Source: Bacillota bacterium (GTDB taxonomy: Bacteria > Bacillota > Clostridia > Acetivibrionales > DTU013). From it: DNA of 64,000 bases. Below the pieces are notes generated by a model. The model was not told the DNA's origin and did no database searches. It saw nothing but the letters and a program-made list of their open reading frames with translations. Where the stretch lies: contig JAEYOP010000008.1 of the NCBI GenBank assembly GCA_023411575.1, positions 17,639-81,638 of the forward strand. Direction: 5' to 3'. How positions within the stretch are numbered: position 1 is the first letter of the stretch; each line of letters begins with the position of its first letter. Of the stretch, positions 8,062 to 17,200 are shown one piece after another. The position numbers and the translations under genes are program-made.

Positions 8062-9138
8062 ATGAAAATGACATTCAGATGGTTTGGTGAAAATTCCGAC
8101 AGCATCACCCTCGACAAGGTCCGGCAAATTCCCGGAAAGCCCGGAATCGTCAGCGCTTTGTTCGATATCCCGGTAGGAGAGGTCTGGCCGGTTGAAAAAA
8201 TAGGGGCCCTGAAGAGGACGGTCGAAGAGGCCGGCCTTGAGCTGGAGGTTATAGAAAGCGTAAACATTCATGACGATATCAAGATCGGCTTGCCCACGAG
8301 GGACCGTTATATTGAAAATTACAGGCAGACGCTGAAAAACCTGGCCAAGTTCGGAATCAAGGTCGTCTGCTATAATTTTATGCCTGTGTTCGACTGGACC
8401 CGCTCGGAGCTGTCCATGGAGCTGCCCGACGGTTCCTTTGCCATGGCCTATGAGGCGGACAAGGTGGAAAAGGTGGATCCCCGCAGGCTGGTCGAAAGCA
8501 TGGAGGCCATGTCGAACGGGTTCGACCTGCCGGGCTGGGAACCGGAAAGACTGGCAAAGCTCAAGGAGCTGTTCGAGCTTTACAGCAGTGTGGACGAGGA
8601 CCAACTGGCCGCGAACCTGAAATATTTTCTGGAAGGGATCATTCCGGTATGCGAGGAGGCCGACATCAAGATGGCCATTCACCCGGATGATCCGCCATGG
8701 CCGATTTTCGGCCTTCCCAGGATCGTCAGGAACCACGCGGACATGGAGAGGATCATCAACATGGTGGATAGTCCATATAACGGACTTACCTTGTGCAGCG
8801 GCTGCCTGGGCGCCACCTGCGACAATGATATCCCGGCGATGATCCGGTATTTCGGCGGCAAGGGAAGGATTCATTTCGGGCATGTGAGAAACATCAAGAT
8901 CCATTCGCCGGGCAATTTCAACGAAACCTCCCATCTGACGTCGGATGGCTCGCTGGACATGTTCGAAATCATGAAGGCCTACCACGACATCGGCTTTACC
9001 GGTTACATCCGGCCCGACCACGGCAGGATGGTCTGGGGGGAAACGGGAAGGCCCGGGTACGGGCTGTACGACCGCGCAATGGGAATCACCTATCTCAACG
9101 GACTGTGGGAAGCCATCGGCAGGATGAAACAGCTATAG
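8062..9138 (+). CDS. uxuA: mannonate dehydratase
   Basis: A 358-residue TIM-barrel enzyme that dehydrates D-mannonate to 2-keto-3-deoxygluconate. It has the family opening MKMTFRWFGENSDSITL and conserved metal/substrate segments around AIHPDDPPWPIFGLPRI, LCSGCLGA, HFGHVRNIK and YIRPDHGRMVWGE. Length matches the usual 350-395 residues. The start is preceded by AAGGAGA about ten bases upstream. It forms an operon with uxuB; neither the isomerase UxaC nor the KDG kinase/aldolase is in the window. Confidence 0.95.
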   Translation: MKMTFRWFGENSDSITLDKVRQIPGKPGIVSALFDIPVGEVWPVEKIGALKRTVEEAGLELEVIESVNIHDDIKIGLPTRDRYIENYRQTLKNLAKFGIKVVCYNFMPVFDWTRSELSMELPDGSFAMAYEADKVEKVDPRRLVESMEAMSNGFDLPGWEPERLAKLKELFELYSSVDEDQLAANLKYFLEGIIPVCEEADIKMAIHPDDPPWPIFGLPRIVRNHADMERIINMVDSPYNGLTLCSGCLGATCDNDIPAMIRYFGGKGRIHFGHVRNIKIHSPGNFNETSHLTSDGSLDMFEIMKAYHDIGFTGYIRPDHGRMVWGETGRPGYGLYDRAMGITYLNGLWEAIGRMKQL

Positions 9139-9241
9139 AAGTTTGTAGGCGTTCCTCCCGAAGGATTGCCGCCGTGACGATCCTCCCAAGCGATTACTGC
9201 CACAAACCACCGCAGCAAGCGGCTGCTATTGCATCGAACCA

Positions 9242-9281
9242 CCCCGGAATCATTAATAAAATGAATGGTTTCGGGGTTTTT
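9242..9281 (+). terminator. intrinsic terminator of the uxu operon
   Basis: A 13-base-pair stem (9242-9254 with 9264-9276, two G-U wobbles) with a 9-base loop is followed by TTTTT. It lies about 100 bases after uxuA. The rest of the 249-base gap up to the next gene (9139-9387) shows no other clear element. Confidence 0.75.
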
Positions 9282-9387
9282 ATCCGCCCGGAGCTTTTAT
9301 TTTTCGCCCCTCTATGCTAATATTGTAAGGAGAAAGTGCAGGGCATGCCCTCATCGAATCGGGGCAGGGAGCCCGAAAGGCTGACAG

Positions 9388-10266
9388 ATGTTCGGTTACA
9401 TTGTTCCGGAAAAGCCGGAAATGAAGATAAAAGAGTATGAGCTGTTCCGGGCGTATTACTGCGGGGTATGCAAGTCCATCGGCAAACGGCTCGGCCAGTT
9501 GGAACGGTTCACCCTGAATTATGATTCCGCTTTCCTGGCGGTGCTGTTGTCGGCGGCTGCAGGAGAGCGCATCAAGGTTCAGAGGATGCGCTGCGTGGCC
9601 CATCCCGTGGAAAAAAGGCATATTATCAGGGACAGCGCGATTATAGATTATGCCTCAGACTTTAATATATTGCTGGCGTATTATAATTTGCAGGATAAAC
9701 GCAGGGACGACGGCGGACTTGTTCCGGTTTCCGCAATGGCTGTCCTGCATAGGGCATTTAAAAAATTAAGGAAAAAATATGCTCAAAAGTGTGATATTAT
9801 AGAAATGCGGCTAAACGAACTCGTACAGCTTGAAAAAGCCGGCTGCGATTCCATGGACAGGGCTGCGGAGCCTTTTGCGAAGCTGATGGAGGAAGTGACG
9901 GCGTACGAGCCCCTTTGTACGGAAGAGAAACACGACAGGACATTAAGATGGATCGGATACAACCTGGGGAAATGGATTTACCTGCTGGACGCTTTTGACG
10001 ACCTGGAGAAGGATATCAAGACGAAGAGCTACAATCCGTTGGTCTGCCAGTATAAGTACAAGGGCGGGGACCTAGCGGAATTCAGGACTCAGATACGGGA
10101 CAAGGTGGAGTTCAACCTGACCTATTCGCTGAACGAAATTTCCCGGGCGTTTGAATTATTGGACGTAAAGGCAAATAAAGAAATTCTGGAAAACATAATA
10201 TATATGGGAATGCTTCGAAAAACAGAAAAAATACTTGGAACAGGGAGTTGTAGCAAAGTTGAATAA
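9388..10266 (+). CDS. DUF5685-type protein of unknown function
   Basis: A 292-residue protein, mostly helical, with no signal peptide or clear membrane helix. It opens MFGYIVPEKPEMKIKEYE followed by YYCGVCKSIGKR, a CxxC motif seen in the DUF5685 family. Further conserved-looking features are the segment YASDFNILLAYYNLQDKRRDD and the helix with the acidic motif WIYLLDAFDDLEKDIK, reminiscent of trans-prenyltransferase-like all-helical folds (inference only). Its 3' end overlaps the start of the J-domain gene by eight bases, so the two are probably translationally coupled. No biochemical function is known to me. Confidence 0.7.
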   Translation: MFGYIVPEKPEMKIKEYELFRAYYCGVCKSIGKRLGQLERFTLNYDSAFLAVLLSAAAGERIKVQRMRCVAHPVEKRHIIRDSAIIDYASDFNILLAYYNLQDKRRDDGGLVPVSAMAVLHRAFKKLRKKYAQKCDIIEMRLNELVQLEKAGCDSMDRAAEPFAKLMEEVTAYEPLCTEEKHDRTLRWIGYNLGKWIYLLDAFDDLEKDIKTKSYNPLVCQYKYKGGDLAEFRTQIRDKVEFNLTYSLNEISRAFELLDVKANKEILENIIYMGMLRKTEKILGTGSCSKVE

Positions 10267-10888
10267 TCCGTATGAGGTGCTTGGAATCAAAGAAGGGTCG
10301 AGTGAGGACGAAATTAAGAAGGCGTACCGGGAGCTGGTCAAGAAATATCACCCCGACCAGTACCAGGATAACCCGCTTTCCAGACTGGCCGAAGAAAAAC
10401 TGAGAGAAATCAATGAGGCCTATGATTATCTTATGAAAAATCCGTCGCCGAAGAGGCAAACAGCCTACGGCGGGGGCGGCGGAGGCGGTGGGAGCAGGAG
10501 CTGGAACGGCCAGGGCGATCTGGATTTTTTCAACCAGGTGAAGTCCCACATCAACAGCGGCAACATCAAGCTTGCGGAAGACATGCTCGAGAGCAGCGGA
10601 AACCGCACCGCGCCGTGGTATTACCTGAAGGGCCTGATATTCATGCGCAGGGGCTGGTACGACGAAGCATACAACCACATGCAGACCGCTGTCAATATGG
10701 ACCCGTCCAATTATGAGTACAGGAATGCACTGAACAGGATGAGCCAGTCCAATAACGCATACCGGGCGAATTCCTTCAACAGGGGATACAATGCGCGTAA
10801 TCCGGACCTTTGCACCATTTGCCAATGCCTGTGGTGTTCCGACTGTTGCTGCGAATGCAGCGGCGGGGACCTGATCAGCTGCTGCTGA
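10259..10888 (+). CDS. J-domain protein with glycine linker and Cys-rich tail
   Basis: A 209-residue protein. Residues 1-65 are a J-domain (NNPYEVLGIKEG... with the HPD motif in KYHPDQY), which would stimulate an Hsp70. A short Gly-rich linker (about 70-85) follows. The middle has two helix-turn-helix units resembling TPR repeats (DFFNQVKSHINSGNIKLAED and the following GWYDEAYNHMQTAVNMDP). The last 30 residues hold ten cysteines, several adjacent, suggesting metal binding or membrane-associated acylation (inference). I chose TTG at 10259 because GGGAG at 10243-10247 is well spaced; another TTG at 10235 is possible. It is coupled to the DUF5685 gene by overlap. Confidence 0.8.
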   Translation: MNNPYEVLGIKEGSSEDEIKKAYRELVKKYHPDQYQDNPLSRLAEEKLREINEAYDYLMKNPSPKRQTAYGGGGGGGGSRSWNGQGDLDFFNQVKSHINSGNIKLAEDMLESSGNRTAPWYYLKGLIFMRRGWYDEAYNHMQTAVNMDPSNYEYRNALNRMSQSNNAYRANSFNRGYNARNPDLCTICQCLWCSDCCCECSGGDLISCC

Positions 10889-10919
10889 TCGGAACCTTTA
10901 CCATGCCGGGAGGAGATCG

Positions 10920-11447
10920 ATGAAGAGAAATTCCCTGGAAACGAAAAAAATCGCCCTGAACGGGATTCTTGGAGCGCTTGCGGTGATATGCGTCCTGCTG
11001 GCGGCCATACTGCCCACCAACAAGATTTCCCTTTTCGCGCTGAGCTCCTTTTTTGTCGCGGTTTCCATCCTGGAAACCGGTGCGAGGGCGGGGTGGATTT
11101 TTTATGCTGCGACAAGCCTGCTGGCCTTGATCGTTGTGCCGGATAAGCTGGGAGTCATCCCCTACGCGGTCTTTTTCGGATTATATGGTATAATTAAATT
11201 TTACATTGAAAAACTGGATAAAATCATAGTAGAGTATATATTGAAATATGTTTATTTCAACGCATGCGTTGCTGTTGCGGTATTAACTGTGAAAGAGCTT
11301 TTCATGCACGATATCGTCATAAGCGATAAGATACCGTGGTGGCTGCTGATCCTTGCGCTTGAAGTTGTATTTTTCATCTACGATTATGTTTACACCCTGT
11401 TCATTCATTATTACAGGGACAGGTTGAAGCCCAAACTAAAGCTGTAG
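10920..11447 (+). CDS. hypothetical integral membrane protein
   Basis: A 175-residue protein with about five hydrophobic helices (for example IALNGILGALAVICVLLAAI near the start, later YVYFNACVAVAVLTV, and WWLLILALEVVFFIYDYVY near the end). A short basic C-terminus follows. GGAGG sits seven bases before the ATG. It lies between the J-domain gene and mutS2 on the same strand. No motif gives a function; a resemblance in layout to small ECF-transporter S components is only a guess. Confidence 0.7.
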   Translation: MKRNSLETKKIALNGILGALAVICVLLAAILPTNKISLFALSSFFVAVSILETGARAGWIFYAATSLLALIVVPDKLGVIPYAVFFGLYGIIKFYIEKLDKIIVEYILKYVYFNACVAVAVLTVKELFMHDIVISDKIPWWLLILALEVVFFIYDYVYTLFIHYYRDRLKPKLKL

Positions 11448-11471
11448 CCGGCCGGAAGGAACGAAAAATTT

Positions 11472-13892
11472 ATGGAAGACAGAACAATTCGAATACTTGA
11501 ATTTGATAAAATCGGTAAAAGACTTTCCGGATTGTGTGCTTCCGAACTTGGCAAAGAGCTTGCCGACGAACTTCAGCCGGAAACGGACTATTTCAAAATC
11601 AGCAGGATGCTGAAAGAGACCACCGACGCCGTGGACTACGTTATAAGAAGGGGAAGCCCTCCGCTCGGAGGCTTTCACGATATCCGCAGCAGCCTGAGAC
11701 GGGTTGAAATGGGCTCCATCCTGGGCCCGGCGGAACTGCTCCATGTGGCCGATACCCTGCGTGCCGCCAGAAACCTGAAAAACTATTCTTCCGTCGCGGC
11801 GCCGAAGGATTCCGAAGAAACGAACTATATCGCCGGTCTGATCTCCTCGGTCGAATCCAACAAACGGATCGAGGACAGGATCAACCTTGCCATTGTCAGT
11901 GAAGAGGAGATTTCCGACAGCGCCAGCCCCGCTCTGGCCAATATCCGCAGGCAGATAAAGGACCAGCAGAACAACATCAAGGAAAAGCTGAACAGCATGA
12001 TCCGGTCCTCCAAATATCAGAAAATGATGCAGGAATCCATCGTCACCCTGAGGGGCGACCGGTATGTGGTGCCGGTCAAGGCGGAATTCCGGAACGATGT
12101 GCCGGGTCTGGTGCACGATTCCTCCGCCAGCGGCGCGACAATTTTCGTGGAACCCATGGCGGTGGTGGAAGCCAACAACAACATAAAGCAGCTGAGCATC
12201 AAAGAGCAGCTCGAAATAGAACGGATTCTTGCCGAACTGACGGCGGACGTATCAGGCATCGTTGTGGGGCTGAAGGCCAATATGGAGCTGTTCGCCGCCA
12301 TCGACTTCGCCTTTGCCAAGGCCAAGCTGAGCCTTGACCTGAAATGCGTCTGCCCGAAACTGAACAATGAAAAGCGGATTCATATCAAAAAGGGAAGACA
12401 TCCGCTGCTGGACGGCAAAACCGTGGTGCCCATCAGTCTGTGGGCCGGCGAACGCTTTAATACCCTGGTTGTTACCGGACCCAACACCGGTGGCAAGACC
12501 GTTACGCTGAAAACCCTGGGCATTTTCACGCTGATGGCCCAGTCCGGCCTTCATATTCCGGCGGCCGAAGGAACGGAATTAAGCATCTTCCAGCGCATTT
12601 TTGCGGACATCGGGGACGAGCAAAGCATTGAGCAGAGTCTCAGCACCTTTTCGTCCCATATGAAAAACATCGTAAAAATTCTTGCCGAAGCGGATGAAAA
12701 CTCCCTGATCCTGTTTGATGAACTCGGGGCGGGTACAGATCCGACGGAAGGCGCTGCTCTGGCCATGGCCATTCTGGAGAAGCTTCATGGCCTCGGCGCC
12801 ATTACGGTCGCCACCACCCACTACAGCGAACTGAAGGTGTATGCGCTTACTACGGAAGGCGTGGAAAACGCCTGCTGCGAATTTGATGTGGAAACCCTCC
12901 GCCCGACTTACAACCTGCTGATCGGCGTTCCGGGAAAGAGCAACGCTTTTGCCATATCCAGAAGGCTGGGCCTGCAGGAGGGCGTGCTGGAGAAGGCGAA
13001 GGAATTCCTGTCGAGGGAGGAAATCGAGTTCGAAGACATCCTGATGTCCATCGAAAAGAACAGGACCGATTCGGAAAAGGAAAAGCTGCGGGCAGAACAG
13101 TACCGCCTTGAAATAGAAGGGCTGAAGAAGGAGCTGGAGGGCCAGAAGCAAAAGCTGGACGCCCAGAAGGACAAGCTTTTGAGAGAGGCCAGGGAGGAAG
13201 CACGAAAGCTCCTGCTGGATGCGAAGCAGGACGTCGAAAGCATGCTGGAAGAAATGAGGCGGGCCGCAAAAGAGCACGACGAAAATCTAAGGAATAAAGC
13301 CGCCGAAGAAGTAAAAGCGCGTCTGAGAAACAACATAAACGGACTGGAAGGGGCGATTTCCGAGAGCCTCTTTCCGCGCCAGGGCTACGCCAAGCCGCCG
13401 GAGAACCTGAAGCCCGGCGACAGTGTCCTGATTGTAAACCTCAATCAGAAGGGTACTGTCGTCACGCCGCCGGACAAAGACGGCGAGGCTTTGATTCAGG
13501 CGGGCATTATGAAAATCAATGTCCATGTGACCAACCTCAAGCTTGTGGACGAACAGACGGCCGAGACCAAAAAGAGCGGCGCGGGCCGGATTGGCGTGTC
13601 CAAATCCATGAACATTTCCTCCCAGGTGGAAATATCCAAGGTATTGAATATTTCCACCCAGGTGGATATCCGGGGAGCGAACGTAGACGAAGCGGTGGAG
13701 ATTCTCGGTAAATTCCTGGACGATGCCGCTATAGCGGGCCTGTCGGAAGTGACAGTCATACACGGCAAAGGGACCGGTATGCTGCGCAACGGCGTGCATC
13801 AGTACCTGAAGTCCAATAGCCATGTCAAGTCATACAGGCTTGGGAAATATGGCGAGGGTGAAAACGGGGTTACTGTGGTGTCGATGAGATGA
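11472..13892 (+). CDS. mutS2: endonuclease MutS2
   Basis: An 806-residue MutS2. The lever/core region is followed by the MutS ATPase with Walker A GPNTGGKT (about residues 336-344), the ABC-like signature around QSLSTFSSHM and Walker B LILFDELGAGTDPTEG. A long charged coiled coil is encoded about 13040-13330. The C-terminal Smr nuclease domain is present (VDIRGANVDEA and HGKGTG). MutS2 lacks the mismatch-binding domain; known roles are suppression of homologous recombination and rescue of collided ribosomes (family knowledge). Length is within the usual 780-810 range. Confidence 0.96.
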   Translation: MEDRTIRILEFDKIGKRLSGLCASELGKELADELQPETDYFKISRMLKETTDAVDYVIRRGSPPLGGFHDIRSSLRRVEMGSILGPAELLHVADTLRAARNLKNYSSVAAPKDSEETNYIAGLISSVESNKRIEDRINLAIVSEEEISDSASPALANIRRQIKDQQNNIKEKLNSMIRSSKYQKMMQESIVTLRGDRYVVPVKAEFRNDVPGLVHDSSASGATIFVEPMAVVEANNNIKQLSIKEQLEIERILAELTADVSGIVVGLKANMELFAAIDFAFAKAKLSLDLKCVCPKLNNEKRIHIKKGRHPLLDGKTVVPISLWAGERFNTLVVTGPNTGGKTVTLKTLGIFTLMAQSGLHIPAAEGTELSIFQRIFADIGDEQSIEQSLSTFSSHMKNIVKILAEADENSLILFDELGAGTDPTEGAALAMAILEKLHGLGAITVATTHYSELKVYALTTEGVENACCEFDVETLRPTYNLLIGVPGKSNAFAISRRLGLQEGVLEKAKEFLSREEIEFEDILMSIEKNRTDSEKEKLRAEQYRLEIEGLKKELEGQKQKLDAQKDKLLREAREEARKLLLDAKQDVESMLEEMRRAAKEHDENLRNKAAEEVKARLRNNINGLEGAISESLFPRQGYAKPPENLKPGDSVLIVNLNQKGTVVTPPDKDGEALIQAGIMKINVHVTNLKLVDEQTAETKKSGAGRIGVSKSMNISSQVEISKVLNISTQVDIRGANVDEAVEILGKFLDDAAIAGLSEVTVIHGKGTGMLRNGVHQYLKSNSHVKSYRLGKYGEGENGVTVVSMR

Positions 13893-14137
13893 GGAACAGA
13901 GACGGACGGGAAATCGGACTTGGGAAATATAGTCCGAAGGAATAGCCTGAGCGCCAATAATAAAGCAGTTTTCATTTCCCTTTTCGCGCGCGTGGGAGCC
14001 ATTCTACTCAATGGAAAAGAATGGGATTTCATCGAAGATGGTGGGAAATAATGTTACATTTTCATTACATTTCTGTCGTAGGATGCAGTAAAATCAAGCA
14101 TTATCCATAAAATTAACAAAACTTTACATATCTTCTC

Positions 14138-14166
14138 TTGTATTACCGCATGAAAAACAATATAAT
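14138..14166 (+). promoter_or_regulatory. candidate promoter for the NRPS-kinase-regulator operon
   Basis: TTGTAT (14138-14143), a 17-base spacer and a perfect TATAAT (14161-14166) lie 60 bases before the NRPS start, in a 333-base gap after mutS2. Base composition turns strongly AT-rich from about 14,050 onward. The short word CTTGGGAAATAT occurs at 13839-13850 and again at 13919-13930, on either side of the mutS2 stop; nothing else notable was seen in the gap. Confidence 0.6.
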
Positions 14167-14225
14167 ATCTCTGTATAAGTATTATGTAGCCTTATTTTAC
14201 TAAAGATAATTACGAGGTGACTGCC

Positions 14226-17200
14226 TTGGAAGACAACGTCATTTACTATCCGCTTACCCATCCACAGAAAGGGATTTGGTATACTGAGAAACTGTATCCT
14301 GGCACAAGCATTGGTAACATTGCTGCTACCTTAAAGCTAAAATACAAAGTTGATTATGATATTCTCGCTCAGACAATCAATCTTATTATAAAGGACAATG
14401 ATGCATTTCGACTAAGGTTTATAGAAAGAAATGGAGAACCTCTTCAGTATATTTCCGAGTACGAATATCGAAAGATAGACTTTTTTGATTTTAGCAATAC
14501 TGGAATAGAAGCACTCTATAATTGGGATTCGAAGCATGTTCAGACTCCTTTTCCTCTCGTTGATTCGGATCTTATCTATTTTGCCATACTAAAAATCAAT
14601 GAAAACGAATTCGGTGTATATTCGAAAATGCACCATTTGGTGTGCGATGGTTGGACGATGGTGCAATTGGGAAACCTGATCCAGAATTATTATTATAGAA
14701 TTCAAAATGGACAGGAAATAGTGAAAAAGGAAAGCTATATCAGCTTTATGAAAGGGGAAGAACAGTATTTAAAGTCGGAGCGGTTTCAAAAGGATAAAAT
14801 ATATTGGGAATCAAAATTTGATTCCGTATTTGAATTAACATCCCTGAAAAATAGTATATACAGAAAAGACATCAAAGCAAAAAGGAAGACGTTTGTTATA
14901 CCAAATAAGTTCAGCTTGAAAATTCGTAACTATTGCAAAGAAAATAACGCATCAATTTTTTCCCTTTTTGTCGCTGCACTTTGCATGTATATAAACCGTG
15001 TTACGTCCAAAGAAGACATTATTATCGGAGTTCCCGTATTGAACAGAACCAATTCCCAGGAGAAAAATACTTCAGGGATGTTTGTCAGCACGATTCCATT
15101 AAGGGCATATGTGCGTGATGAGATGACATTCGGTGAATTCTCATCTGATATAACAAATCAATGGTACTCTGCCTTGAGACATCAGAGATATCCCTTCGAT
15201 TTGATTGCGAAAAAGGTAAGGGAGTACAATAAAAGCATGGACAAGCTTTATGATATTTCCTTATCCTATCAAAACGCAAAGTTGGTTAAAGACGGGGATG
15301 TGAATAAGGAAGAAGGTCGTTGGCATTTTAATGGTTACCAGACGGAATCCCTGTATATCCACGTAAATGACAGAGAAGACGACGGGAATATTATCCTTGA
15401 CTTGGACTATCACTCGGATTTATTCAATGCGAAAGAAGTAGAATTCATATATGATCATATAATACGGTTATTATGGCATGCGCTTGATAACCCGAAAAGG
15501 CAAATTGGCTTTATTGAAATGATTTCCGAAAGGGAGAAGCAAAAGATTCTCTTTGATTTTAACAATACATCCGCTGAATATAATTCGGGAAAAACAATAC
15601 AGGAATTATTCGAGGAACAGGTTGTCAAAACTCCTGATAAAACTGCATTAATATTTGAAGATCAATCCATTACATATTCAGAATTAAATCGCAAGGCAAA
15701 TGACTTGGCATTGTATTTAAGGAGGATTGGTGCAAAACAAAACACGATAATCGGTATCGTTATTAGAAGGTCATTAGAGATGTTTATTTCCATATTGGCG
15801 GTTTTAAAGTCCGGTGGAGCATATCTGCCAATCGATCCGGAATACCCTGAAAACCGAATTTATGATATGTTGTCAGATAGCAATGCAGCAATAATTTTAA
15901 CTGGAAAATTGAGATTGAAAGTACCTCCTAATATAAAGACAATAATAAATGTGTTTGATTTTGAATTTTCAGGCCGAAACCATTCGAACCCCAGCATAAC
16001 AAACAAAAGTAAAGATGCAGCCTATCTTATTTATACATCCGGGTCTACAGGGAAACCCAAAGGAGTGGTTATTGAGCATAAATCGGTGGTGAATTTTATT
16101 GATGGCATGGCAAAAATAATCGATTTCTCCAGTGATAAAACAATCCTTTCTTTGACAACGGTTTGTTTTGATATATTTGTATTGGAGTCCCTATTGCCAT
16201 TAGCACGGGGAATGAAAATTGTCATAGCCAATGAGCAGCAACAAAAAATACCCAAATTGCTTTGTGAGATTATCGAAAAAAATAACGTAAATGTTCTGCA
16301 GATTACTCCATCCAGATTGCAACTTTTGCTAGTTTCTTTACCCCCAAATCATTATTTTACTAGTTTGACAGATATTCTGGTAGGAGGGGAGACATTTCCG
16401 GAGGCTATACTTGGCAGGATTTTGAGTTTATCCGGCGCTAATTTGTATAACGTTTATGGACCGACAGAAACAACGGTTTGGTCTACGGTAAAAAAAATTA
16501 CGGATAAAGGAACAATAAATATTGGAAGGCCTATTCAGAATACTAAAGTTTACATTTTGGACAAGAACTTGAATATAGTACCCATAGGCATCCCCGGGGA
16601 GATGTATATTGGGGGCGATGGGGTAGCAAGGGGATATCATAATAGATCCGAACTGAATAAACTTAAGTTTATAGATAATCCGTTTGTTAAGAACGAAAAG
16701 ATATACCGTACGGGTGATTTGGCTCGATTTTATCCGCAAGGCGAAATCCAGCATATGGGGCGCATTGACAATCAGATAAAAATTAATGGATTTCGAATAG
16801 AACTCGGTGAGATCGAACAGCGAATATTGGCATATAAAAATGTTAAGGAAGCTGCAGTAACTAACAAGTTTCGGAAGAATGGGAAAGCATATCTTTGTGC
16901 ATATGTTGTTTCCGATAAAGAACTGGATTTTTCTGATCTGAAATCTCACTTACTTATGGAATTGCCGTATTATATGATTCCGACAAGTTTTGTCAGATTG
17001 GACAGTATACCGACGACGCCAAATGGAAAAATTGACAGGAATTCATTGCCTGAAGCAAATGATGAGACAGGGCTCAAAACAAAAAGTAAGGTAAGCCGGA
17101 ATGATGTTGATAAAAAATTGATCAACGCATGGAGCAAGGTTTTTAAAGATGAAAATGTCGATATAAATGATAATTTCTTTGATATGGGCGGGGATTCGCT

